This document shows, in pieces, positions 10,356 through 19,400 of a stretch of 24,147 nucleotides of DNA (within the stretch, counting starts at the first letter, position 1; every line of letters begins with the position of its first letter). Below the pieces are notes generated by a model. That model was not told where the DNA came from. It did no database searches and was given only the letters and a program-made list of their open reading frames with translations. Origin of the DNA: CAZNPL01 sp964574815 (lineage in GTDB: Bacteria; Planctomycetota; Phycisphaerae; UBA1845); assembly GCA_964574815.1 (NCBI GenBank), contig CAZNPL010000057.1:1-24147 (forward strand), read 5' to 3'. The position numbers were made by a program, and so were the translations under genes.

Positions 10356-12016
10356 CGCGCGCTGCCTTCCGAGTACGGTATCGATTGCGGGTTGTGCTTG
10401 AACGGATTGTAGAGAGGGTCCCCCAGCAACGAGAGCCGCCAGGAATTGAACGGCTTGGCGGCGTAAAAGGCCTCGACAATCGTCTGCTTCCCGCTCAGCA
10501 CACGCCCGAAGAACGCCGTCGGCTTGGGAAACGACTCCAGGTAAGGCTCGCTGGTGGCCCCGAACGTGGCCGCGACGCCGTCGGCAAGTAACTCCTTGCA
10601 CCAGTAGCGTTTCGTCGTACCCCGGAGGCTGACCAGCTCGAAGCTGGCCATGTGGACGGCAACCGCTCCCGGCACGAACTCGAAAGCCTCAACGTAGTTG
10701 GCCAGACTGTACCACCCGCAGTACAGCGCCGCGTTCGGGCGATCGGCCACGCCGAAGACCTCTGACCGATTGTCCAGCACAACCGGCACGTCGGTCCGAG
10801 CCCGCACCCGGGCGGCCAACGTCCGCAGATCGAAATCATAAGGAAAAAGCCCGCTCCCTTCATCCAGCCCCCTGGCGTCGATATAAAACGTGCCCCTCAA
10901 ACCTGTCCGCTCCACGGCGATCGCATCGTCGATCATCCGTCGCACAACCGAAGGACTCGGCCCGTCCAGACGCGCCACCATGAGCGTACGACGCACCTCA
11001 GCGGACGGTTCACGTTCGGGACCGTCAACACGCAGGTCGTTGGGCTGCCATCCGCTCGGATCGTACCGGCCCCAGAGAACAAGAGAGAGCTCGCTGTCCA
11101 ACGAGGACTCGGAGTCCTCGCCACGCAATGACGCAATGCGTCTTTGGAGTGCTGCGGCCACTCCGAAAAGCCCTTCAAGCTCCCCAATCGCGGTCACTCC
11201 CTTTTCAAATTCGGAAGAGGTCGAACCATAGGCAGTCAGGTGCCGAATTCGACGCTTTTGGGCGGCGGCCCGCTCCCGTATCGCGCGGAGCCGGATTGCC
11301 GTGTTCGGAGAAACGTCGTCCCCTTCATCCGGCGCCCGCCGGATCAAGCCCGCGAGGCCCTCGGCGCGCAGCGCGAATCGGAACAGCCGGCGCCGCGCCT
11401 CCGTTAATGCCGTCCCCTTCAAACCCTCATGCGTGTCGGCAAGTCCACGCATTCCGTCTGTATAGGCGCGGAACAGCTTGTCCAGGGCGATGCGATCGTG
11501 CGCGGTACCGAGTTCCGAAAGGTCCGGCGATTCTTCACCGTCGTCTGCTCGCAACGACTCCGCCTTCGCCCCTGCAACCTCTTCGATCAGGCCGCGCAAC
11601 CGGCCAAACGTCCCGGCCAATTGCTGCCCGAGATCTTCCGCTTGGCCACGCTCTTCCACCGAAGCGCGGTACGCACCGACGCGCAGCGGCACGTCATAGC
11701 ACGTCACCAGACATCGCACGTCTTCGCTCCATTCATGCTCGGAGAGAAACGCCCGCACCGCCTCCGCCACGGTGGACTCGTATTGATCCCGCGGCATGGC
11801 CTCGGCAACCGGCAGCGCAAGCCCCAACAGTTGCTCCATGGGAATCCGACGCTTCGTCGCGTAATACTGTGCCAGTTCGGCCGACGAGCGGCTTTGCCGG
11901 TTGTAGATCACCACGCACTCTTCGGACGTCAGCTCGCCGGCGGCGAACCGCCCCCCGCCAAGCGACGCAAGCAGACACGCCGTGACCCAACCGCTTCGTA
12001 TCGTGTGACACCGCAC
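10352..12016 (-). CDS. TIGR03790-family protein, probably secreted, with a large helical insertion
   Basis: The protein matches the uncharacterised TIGR03790 family. The first half has SEECVVIYNRQSRSSAELAQ followed by YYATKRRIPMEQLLGLALP and CYDVPLRVG. The second half has RTLMVARLDGPSP, GTFYIDARGL, YCGWYSLANY, and a SWRLSLLGDPLYNPF ending. This family is known mainly from genomes encoding exosortase; its function is unknown. Between the two conserved halves, at about residues 115-300, lies a long, charged, helix-rich insertion. I chose GTG 12016 (554 residues) because it begins a clear signal peptide (TIRSGWVTACLLASLGGGRFAAG) and follows GAAGGG. An in-frame ATG at 12133 would add 39 residues before the signal and overlap the DTD gene. 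It is the last of four co-directional genes. No PEP-CTERM-type tail was noticed in the window. Confidence 0.85.
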
Positions 12017-12110
12017 TGTCCCGGCCCTTCGTGATGGCTCTGGCAAACTGCCCTTCGGCAAAGTCGCGGCGCTTCGACCGATGTACCCCGCCGCGCAACA
12101 CGCCGCGCGC

Positions 12111-12560
12111 TCAAAACACGCGCTGCGAGTCAAGCAGAATACAAACCGGACCCGCGTTGATCGATTCGACCTCCATCATTGCTCCGAATTGCCCCCTCGC
12201 CACAGTCAAGCCCGCCTCTTCCAGCAACTGACACACGCGCTCGTAAAGCGCGTTGGCCGTATCGGACGGCGCAGCGCGATCAAACGAAGGACGACGTCCC
12301 TTTCGGACGTCGGCCGCGGTCGTAAACGCACTCACCGCCAGGACGGCCCCGCCTGCCTGAGACACGTCGAGATTCATCAGATGCTTGTCGTCGGGAAAAA
12401 TACGAAGATGATGCACCTTGTCCGCGATGTATTCTGCGTCCGAATCCCCGTCGCCGGTCTCCACGCCGACGTAGATCAGCAGCCCCTCATCGATTCGGCC
12501 GACGGACTCTTCGTCCACCATGACGGCCGCCCGACTCACCCGTTGAACCACCGCGCGCAT
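12111..12560 (-). CDS. dtd: D-aminoacyl-tRNA deacylase (DTD)
   Basis: This 149-residue cytosolic enzyme hydrolyses D-aminoacyl-tRNAs (and glycyl-tRNA-Ala) as a chirality checkpoint. It is collinear with the family over its whole length: MRAVVQRVSRAAVMVD start, ADKVHHLRIF, RKGRRPSF, and the Gly-cisPro motif NAGPVCILLDS with Gly137-Pro138. The oddity is the other active-site motif: the usual SQFT is SAFT here (Ala78 instead of Gln), while Thr80 is kept. ATG 12560 matches the canonical N-terminus and lies 9 bases after AGAGG. A GTG directly before it, at 12563, would add one residue. The gene lies 32 bases after the membrane-protein gene and may be co-transcribed with it. Confidence 0.93.
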   Translation of the reverse strand: MRAVVQRVSRAAVMVDEESVGRIDEGLLIYVGVETGDGDSDAEYIADKVHHLRIFPDDKHLMNLDVSQAGGAVLAVSAFTTAADVRKGRRPSFDRAAPSDTANALYERVCQLLEEAGLTVARGQFGAMMEVESINAGPVCILLDSQRVF

Positions 12561-12592
12561 CACTAAATGCCTCTGGTTGCCCGTGCCCGTCG

Positions 12593-14134
12593 TTACGCCG
12601 TCTTCCCCGCCCGCGCCACTGTCGACACGAACGGCTGGGCCCTCACGGTGATGAAGAACACGAGCGACAGAACGGAAATCACCGTCAAGATGCCGAAGGA
12701 CGTACGGCCAAGCGCGCGGCCGTTCCGGATCAGCACCAGGATCAGAAGCAGGTGACCTCCCACTCCCCCAGCCATACGGCCCAGCGAACTGTCCGGCGCG
12801 GCGACCGCCTCCATGCGAGGCCAGATCGCCATCAGGAAGCCGACCAGGACCGCCAGACAGCCGGCCAGGAACGCGAACCGCTCACAGGGAAGAATGAGAC
12901 GCCCAGCCGACGTCCATGCCCGACCATTGTCGAGCTGCTGACGCCAGACGCCCCCGAGCCACGCCCATAGCCAGCACATTACCGCCATGGCGATCATAAA
13001 GGCGTTGAAGACGACCGGAAAGCCGATCCCCAGCCTGTTCTGGACGCCAGGCGCCAGGCCGACGGCCAGCGCCGCCGCCGCCAATGTCGTTAACCCCAGC
13101 GCTACGTCGGCCAGATTCATGCTCCAGCGCCGCCCGATCAGTGCGAAACAGGACGCGCCGGCTGCAAACCCGCAAGCGCTGGCGATCAACGCCCCCACTC
13201 TGATTCCAACCAGACTGTGGGCAGGCGGCGCCGTAATCTGCAGGCAGATCAGCAGTATCAACAGCATGCACACCGCACCGACACCGCCACGCATGCCAGG
13301 CCAGCGATCGGGCGCTCTCAGCAGCACCTCCGGATCGCGCCGCACTGCGCGCCAGCGGGCACGCTCCATATGAACCCCCTCCAGAACCACAAGACCCGCG
13401 GCAGCCGCTGACAAACCCACCATCAGGGCCAGCACGATATCCGTGCGCGCGTAACCGCCGCCGACCGCCGGGCGAAAGACCGGCCATAACATCGCGAACC
13501 AGCCGACAGCCAATACGGACAGCCAACACGCCGCCGCCAAGAGCTTGGGTCCGCCCCCGGCACGCCGGACGATCAGGCACGCCAAGATGACCGCGAGGAT
13601 CATCAATACGCCGTCCCCATCAAACCCGAACGTTTCCAACCGGGGCAAAGGAGCGCCGCACCACATCTCCAAAACCACTTGCATGCCACGCGTCGCCGCC
13701 AAGAACACGAACATCACACCCGCAATCGCAATAGCAGCCACCGACGCAACCCGCGAGGCCGAAGCGCGCGCGCGCGCGTGGGAAGCTCCACCAGCTCCTC
13801 CCAGTTCCGAATCCGAGCTTCTTGACGCCGCCGCCCATGCGATCAGCGACCACAGCAAGGCTGCAAGGCTTGAAAAGGCCGCGGCCAACTTGATCGGATG
13901 CCACCATGGCGGAAACACGGCACCCGTGGCAACCGCGAAACTCAAGCTCGCTAAGGCCACAAACAGCGCCCACGCGGTTTCACGTCCGATCCACCGCACG
14001 AGCAGCAACGGTGCAGCCGCCACCGCCGGAGCCAGCCAGGCCCACTCCCGCGCCACTACCAACATCCCGTTGTCGGCGAGCCATGGCCACACGGGCTCAG
14101 AACTCCTACGTGCACGATTCTGATGTGATGACAC
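12593..14134 (-). CDS. Polytopic membrane protein of unknown function
   Basis: I do not recognise the family. The roughly 513-residue protein has about 13-14 hydrophobic segments and short charged loops, for example AWLAPAVAAAPLLLV, a FGFDGDGVLMILAVILACLIV stretch, GAVCMLLILLICLQI and SFGILTVISVLSLVFFITV. Two polar loops stand out: an Arg/Ala/Ser-rich one near residue 115, encoded over an alternating GC run near 13765-13779, and a basic one near 265-285. No transporter signature or catalytic motif was evident. The indicated start is a GTG without a clear ribosome-binding site. An in-frame GTG at 14092 has AGGAG about 10 bases upstream and is a strong alternative. It lies 27 bases after the TIM-barrel gene and 32 before dtd, which suggests one transcript. 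Confidence 0.75.
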   Translation of the reverse strand: MSSHQNRARRSSEPVWPWLADNGMLVVAREWAWLAPAVAAAPLLLVRWIGRETAWALFVALASLSFAVATGAVFPPWWHPIKLAAAFSSLAALLWSLIAWAAASRSSDSELGGAGGASHARARASASRVASVAAIAIAGVMFVFLAATRGMQVVLEMWCGAPLPRLETFGFDGDGVLMILAVILACLIVRRAGGGPKLLAAACWLSVLAVGWFAMLWPVFRPAVGGGYARTDIVLALMVGLSAAAAGLVVLEGVHMERARWRAVRRDPEVLLRAPDRWPGMRGGVGAVCMLLILLICLQITAPPAHSLVGIRVGALIASACGFAAGASCFALIGRRWSMNLADVALGLTTLAAAALAVGLAPGVQNRLGIGFPVVFNAFMIAMAVMCWLWAWLGGVWRQQLDNGRAWTSAGRLILPCERFAFLAGCLAVLVGFLMAIWPRMEAVAAPDSSLGRMAGGVGGHLLLILVLIRNGRALGRTSFGILTVISVLSLVFFITVRAQPFVSTVARAGKTA

Positions 14135-14161
14135 CGATGCACCGTCGAGGCGCCCCGAAAT

Positions 14162-15067
14162 CTACACAGGCCGTGTGGACGGACGAGTCGGCGGAGACGC
14201 CAGCTTGGTCGGCTTCTTGTCGCCTTTATAAGCCGTCAAAACAGGCTGCTTTCGGTCCACACAGCTTCGAAGAAAGGAATAAGCCTGCGGAAGTACCTCA
14301 TCGGGCGGCGCGAGCGCCCGGCCTCCGGCCGCCGGCCACTCGAACATCAGGTAATCCTGGTACACAACGCCGCGCAACAACTCGATGGCACGCTCCAGCT
14401 CCACGTCGCCGGTCCCGGGAATTCTGAAACCTTTCATCAGCCCGTCTGCATCAAACGAGCCGTCGCAGACGTGAAACAGCCCGATCTTCGTCCCAAGGCG
14501 AGGGATCGAGATCGTCGGACGCTCGCCCACGCCCAACGCCGCGCAAGGGTTCCAGCACACACGAACCGCCGGGTGGGAAGCAATGTCGCAGACGTACCAG
14601 AGGTCCGCACTGCCGCAGAAGTCACCGCCGTTCTCGATCAGGATGGCCACCCGCTTTTCCCCCGCGAACGGCGCTATCCGCTGCAGCTCCCCGGCGATCC
14701 GGACCAATGTCTTTTCCCGCCTCTCTCGGCGCTGCACTTCGCCCGCTGCAACCCGGACATAGGGGCAACCCAGAGATGAGGCCAGCCCAACGTAAGCTTC
14801 TAACGTCTGACGCTGCCGCGCCCGGTCCCTCTCGCTTCTGGCGTCCAAACGAATACCGCTGCCCAAACACACCAGCTCGACGTTCGCTGACGCCAACCGC
14901 TGCCGCGTCGCCGCGGGGTCCGAGGCGAACTCAGACACATCCGGCAGGTTCGTCTCACCGGCCAGACCGTGCAACTCGACACCATCGAATCCGTACTCGC
15001 CCGCTTTCGCCAGAATCGTGTCGAGATTCCATTCCGGGCACACCAGCGAACTGAATCCGATCTTCAT
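14162..15067 (-). CDS. Sugar phosphate isomerase/epimerase-like TIM-barrel protein
   Basis: This 301-residue protein has the xylose-isomerase-like TIM-barrel fold (AP endonuclease 2 superfamily). It starts MKIGFSSLVCPEWNLDTILA and continues GFDGVELHG, VELVCLGSGIRLD, VAILIENGGDF, IGLFHVCDG and YLMFEWP. Glu145, His199 and Glu243 sit where metal ligands occur in the superfamily. At the segment where many relatives read WDPxx or WDxxH, this protein reads WNPCAA (Asn173), a possible change in metal binding. Substrate and reaction cannot be assigned. The last 25 residues form a basic, Pro/Thr-rich tail. ATG 15067 matches the family start and has GAGAG about 9 bases upstream. It is the first of four minus-strand genes and is divergent from the aminotransferase gene 192 bases away. 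Confidence 0.85.
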   Translation of the reverse strand: MKIGFSSLVCPEWNLDTILAKAGEYGFDGVELHGLAGETNLPDVSEFASDPAATRQRLASANVELVCLGSGIRLDARSERDRARQRQTLEAYVGLASSLGCPYVRVAAGEVQRRERREKTLVRIAGELQRIAPFAGEKRVAILIENGGDFCGSADLWYVCDIASHPAVRVCWNPCAALGVGERPTISIPRLGTKIGLFHVCDGSFDADGLMKGFRIPGTGDVELERAIELLRGVVYQDYLMFEWPAAGGRALAPPDEVLPQAYSFLRSCVDRKQPVLTAYKGDKKPTKLASPPTRPSTRPV

Positions 15068-15199
15068 CAGTTGTGGCTCTCAAAATCTCTACGGTTGATC
15101 CGTCGTCCGCGTCCGCCGCTGCTTCATTCCGACAGCGTAGCACCGCCCCATCGCCCGTCAACGGGCACATCGCGCGCCCCCCGGCCTCCGCCGGCACGT

Positions 15200-15226
15200 T
15201 TGCCAAGCCGGCAGTCCACGTATAAT
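15200..15226 (+). promoter_or_regulatory. Promoter candidate for the DegT-type aminotransferase
   Basis: A perfect TATAAT box at 15221-15226 is preceded by TTGCCA at 15200-15205 (five of six -35 consensus bases) with a short 15-base spacer. Transcription would start near 15232-15234, giving a leader of about 27 bases before ATG 15260. This is the best promoter-like sequence in the window. Confidence 0.5.
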
Positions 15227-15231
15227 CTCAT

Positions 15232-15243
15232 CCTCGATCGAGG
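15232..15243. promoter_or_regulatory. 12-bp perfect palindrome at the predicted transcription start (possible operator)
   Basis: CCTCGATCGAGG is a perfect 12-base palindrome lying 6 to 17 bases downstream of the TATAAT box and 4 bases before the AAAGGA ribosome-binding site at 15247-15252. Its position suits an operator for a dimeric regulator. A 12-base palindrome can occur by chance, so only the placement makes it notable. Confidence 0.35.
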
Positions 15244-15259
15244 CAGAAAGGAACCACTG

Positions 15260-16366
15260 ATGACCCGAGTCCCCCTGGTTGATCTTCACGCAACGTACCT
15301 ACCGATTCGCAAGCGGATTCTCGAATCCTTCGAACAAGCGTTCGAGAAGATGCAGCTCTTCCTCGGCCCCAATGTGCAGGCCTTCGAGCGCGAGTTCACC
15401 GAATACTGCGGTGCGAATTTCGGCCTGGGTTGTTCCAACGGAACGGACGCCGCCACCCTCGCCCTCAAAGCGTTCGACTTTCCGCCCGGATTCGAGGTCA
15501 TCATCCCCTCGCATACCTTCTTCGCTACTTTCGAGTCGGTTGTGCACGCTGGCGGCGTTCCCGTCTTGGTGGATATCGACCCGGTCACCTATTGCCTCGA
15601 TCCCGCCCGAATCGAGCCGGCCGTCACCGACAAGACCGCCGCGATCATGCCGGTCCACATTTACGGGCACCCGGCGGATATGACGCGCATCAACGAGATC
15701 GCGAAAGCGCGCAACCTGGTTGTGATCGAGGACGCCGCCCAGGCCCATGGATCCCGCTGCAGCGGTGGAGTCGCCGGCGGCCTCGGCGATGCGGCGGCGT
15801 TCAGCTTCTATTTCACCAAGAATCTCGGCGCTTTCGGGGAGGCCGGTTTCTGCACGGTCCGTGATGAATCAGTGTTCAAGAGAATGCAACTGCTGCGACA
15901 TCACGGTCATGCCAGCAAGTTTGAGCATGTGCTCATTGGTCACAACATGCGCATCGACGAGCTGCAATCCATCATCCTGCGCGCCAAGCTGCCCCGTCTC
16001 GACGTGAACAACGCCCGCCGGCGCGCCGTAGCCGCACGCTACAATCAGGCGTTCGCCGAGCTTCCGGTCGTAACGCCTCAGGCGGCCGACTACGCCGAGC
16101 ACAACTACCATTGCTACGTGATTCTGACCGACCGGCGGGACGAACTGCACCACCACCTGAGCGAATGCAACGTCGGCACCGGCATTCACTACAAAACGCC
16201 CGTTCACCTCCAGCCGGCCATCAGAGACGTCCCTCACCGCGCCCATGATCTGTCCGTCACCGAGTCCGTCTGCAGCCGCAACCTGACGTTACCGTGCTAC
16301 CCGGAACTCTCCGACGAGCAGATCGACCACGTGATTACGTCAACCCGCCGCTTTTTCAAAGCTTGA
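15260..16366 (+). CDS. DegT/DnrJ/EryC1/StrS-family PLP-dependent aminotransferase
   Basis: This 368-residue enzyme belongs to the sugar-nucleotide aminotransferase family. These enzymes transfer an amino group to keto-sugar nucleotides for polysaccharide or glycan building blocks. The full fold is present: PLVDLHATYLPIRKRI at the start, FLGPNVQAFEREFTEYCG, CSNGTDAATLALKAF, and SHTFFATFESVVHAGGVPV. Asp158 (IEDAAQAHGS) is expected to bind the PLP pyridine nitrogen, and Lys187 (FYFTKNLGAFGEAG) is the Schiff-base lysine. The YPTKN more usual for the family is YFTKN here. NMRIDELQSIILRAKLP and GIHYKTPVHLQP follow. ATG 15260 has AAAGGA at 15247-15252. The frame is open upstream, but that part overlaps the divergent gene and lacks family similarity. 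The sugar substrate is unknown. Confidence 0.93.
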   Translation: MTRVPLVDLHATYLPIRKRILESFEQAFEKMQLFLGPNVQAFEREFTEYCGANFGLGCSNGTDAATLALKAFDFPPGFEVIIPSHTFFATFESVVHAGGVPVLVDIDPVTYCLDPARIEPAVTDKTAAIMPVHIYGHPADMTRINEIAKARNLVVIEDAAQAHGSRCSGGVAGGLGDAAAFSFYFTKNLGAFGEAGFCTVRDESVFKRMQLLRHHGHASKFEHVLIGHNMRIDELQSIILRAKLPRLDVNNARRRAVAARYNQAFAELPVVTPQAADYAEHNYHCYVILTDRRDELHHHLSECNVGTGIHYKTPVHLQPAIRDVPHRAHDLSVTESVCSRNLTLPCYPELSDEQIDHVITSTRRFFKA

Positions 16367-16448
16367 ATGAAGCTGCGCGGCGAACTGTGATCACCGCGGC
16401 TCCGCCCCGTCATGATCCGTTCGCCGTTGCCGCCCGCCGCAGGGGCTG
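16367..16448. other. Convergent gap between the aminotransferase and the giant protein gene
   Basis: This is an 82-base gap between facing stop codons. CGGCGAAC at 16378-16385 and GTTCGCCG at 16419-16426 form an 8-bp inverted repeat with a 33-base loop. It could act as a bidirectional termination structure, but the loop is long and there is no T run. Treat it as a weak hint only. Confidence 0.2.
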
Positions 16449-19400
16449 TTAAGGGACCCGGCCGCCGGTCACGTGCTCGCCGTGCCCGTCTCCCGATACC
16501 AACGTGTCAATCACGACGTTCGGCCAGTCGTCAAAGTCCTCCATGAAGAAGATACACAGAGTATCGCCACACTCGCCCGCGCCGCCGCCGCAGGGGTGGG
16601 TCACGCCGGCCGGACAGTTGATGTTCCGTATGACGGACGTGGAGAAATTCCCTCCGTCCCAGTTGATGGCCTTGTTGCCGCAAATCCCTTCAAACTCATT
16701 CAGATCCTGCTCGTTCAATGTCATGAGGCTTCCGTCTGAGAAGCCCAGCGCCCCGTCGCCCTTAACGTCACAGTTGTCGTCGACGCCGGCAAACTGGTAA
16801 CGGGAATTCATCACGGAGTTGTAATTCGGCTTGTAGTCACGATTCTCGAAGCCGCCCGCACGCAGCCCCATATTGTGCCCGATCATCCGCATCAGCGTTC
16901 CCGCCTGGTGAAGGTCATTGGTCACCGTGTTCTGAAGTGTGACCATGAAGTCATCCTCGAGAAGCTCCGCGATCCCCGAACTGTTGTTGCTGTCGCTGTT
17001 GTACCGGTGCGTGAAGATTCCATAATGGAAAACGCCGCGCCGAGCCGGATCGAAGTAGTTCGATTTGAACCCGTTGAATCCGCTCTCGAAGGTGATAAAA
17101 GACCAGCCGCCGGGTATCAGGTTGCCGCCGGTGAACGCCCCACCCTGTCCGTAGTCCACGTGCAAGGCGATTCCGGTCGAACCGTCCAGGTTGACGATCG
17201 GGGCCGCCGCGAATGCATCTACCACCGCTGCCATCGCCGCCGCACTCGGCCTGTGCGAGATGGTCCCGAACAGCGTCCAGTCGAGTTCGACGAAGACATC
17301 CGCACGCAATGGGTTCGAGCCCATCGCCGGCAGGTCGAGACCTTCAATGCCGAATGTCTCCACGCCGTCGGGGATACCATCACCGTCCGTATCGGGGTTG
17401 GCCGGGTCGGTCCCCGCGCTGCACGGCAGTTCGAGGATTCCGGTGTTCGTCTCATGCACGTCCGCGAGCCCGTCAGCGTCCGAGTCGGCGAAGCAAGTCG
17501 TACCGTCTCCGAAGTAGGTCCCGCCGATGTTCGTGCATTCGATCGCCACGCTGGTCACAACCGCGAAACACGGGTTGTCTGCCGTGCAGCAAGCCCCGAT
17601 CCCGTTGCTGCAGCACGGATCGATTCCCAGCAACGCGTCCAGCACCGCAAAGACGTCCTGTAAGTTGATCTGGCCGTTGCCCCCGCACGGGTGCAAGTCG
17701 TCCTGCTCGAAGCTGCACGTGCTGAAATCGCCTGCGATGCCGTCCAGAATGCAGAAAACGTCGAACAGGTTGATCACGTCTCTCCCGTCGGGCGTCTTGT
17801 TCTGATCGACGTTGCCGTAAGCATACTCCTCATGCGAGCACGTCTGCGCCCCTTCATCGCAAATGTCGGCCGAACACGGGTTCCCGTCGTCGCAGGGGTC
17901 CACGCCGAGCTGACAGTCGTTCACGGGGTCGCAGGTCTCAGCCCCGTTACAGAACAGGCCGTCGTCGCAGAACGCGTCCTGTGGCGTATTCGTGCACGTG
18001 TCCGTCGTGTCGTCGCATTCGTCAAACGTGCACTCGACCAGATCGTCACACGGCGGCGTACCCAACTCACAGACGTTGTCCACGCACGTCTCGGCTCCGT
18101 TGCAGAACAGCCCGTCGTCGCAATCCGCCGTATCCAGACACCCGACACACCGATCCAGGGCCTCGTCACACACCGGCTGCCCCGGATCGCTGCACGGATT
18201 ACTCCCCGACTGACAGTCCAGGACCGGATCGCAGGTTTCCGCGCCGTTGCAGAACAGGCCGTCGTCGCAAAACGCGTCGTCGGCGAAGTGCGTGCCGCAC
18301 ACATCGTTCGTTTCGTCGCAGTTGTCCACCGTGCACGCCACGCCGTCGTCACAGGGCCCGACGCCCGGCTGGCAGTCCAGCAACGGATCGCATGTTTCAG
18401 GCCCGTTGCAGAACAGGCCGTCGTCACACAGCAGATTCTCCGGAACGTTGCTGCACGTATCGTTCGTTTCATTGCAGCTGTCGATCGTGCAATTCACGCC
18501 GTCGTTGCAGGGGTTCGTGCTGGCCCGACACTCACCGCCCGTACACGTTTCCGCGCCGTTGCAGAATTGACCGTCGTCGCAATCGGCATCCGCCAGGCAC
18601 TCTGCACACAAATCGTTCGTCTCGTCGCAGAGTGGGCGCAGCGGGTCCGTGCACGGGTCGCTACCGGGCTGGCAGTCCAGCGCTGCGTCGCACCACTCCG
18701 CCCCGTTACAGAAAGTGCCGTCGTCACAACGTGTGTCGTCCGCCAAAAACGTGCAGCCGTCCGCGTCGGCCGCCGCGCTGGCGGGGTCACACGTGTTGAT
18801 TGTGCAGCCGATCAGATCGTCACAGAGCGAGTTGTTCCTCGTCAGCACGCAGCCGTTCGCATCGGCCGCTGCGTTTCCGGGATCGCACACGTCTCCCGTA
18901 CATGAAAAACCGTCATCGCACAGGACATCATCGGGGGTGAAAACACAGCCGTTCGCGTCAGCGTTCGCATCGGCCGGATCGCACGTGTTTCCGGTGCAGG
19001 CGATCGAGTCGTCACAAAGCAGGTCCGTCGGCGTGTTCGTGCACGTATCGGTCGTCTCGTTGCACGAGTCCACCGTGCACGCGATCCCGTCGCCGCATGG
19101 GCTGCTGCCGGGTTGGCATACATTCAGAACACAAGTCTCCTGCCCGTTGCAGTACAGGCCGTCATCACAGTGCTGATTCGTCAGGCATTCCACGCAAACG
19201 TCGTCGTTCTCGCTGCATATCGGCAAACTCGGGTCCGTACACGGCGGAGTCCCTGGCTGACAATCGAGTGTCCGGTGGCACGTCTCCTCGCCGTTGCAGA
19301 ACTCGCCGTCGTCGCAGAGCGAATCGTCTCGGTTATTCAGGCACAGGGCACCCGGCTCATCGCATACGTCGACCGTGCAGCTCACCCCGTCGTCGCATGG

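Noticed and set aside
13765..13779. Alternating GC run as a possible Z-DNA or regulatory element
   Set aside because: It lies inside the membrane-protein gene where it encodes an Ala/Arg stretch; in GC-rich DNA this is unremarkable.
14969..15259. Upstream extension of the aminotransferase frame
   Set aside because: It crosses the divergent TIM-barrel gene and the promoter. Family similarity begins at ATG 15260, which has a good AAAGGA.
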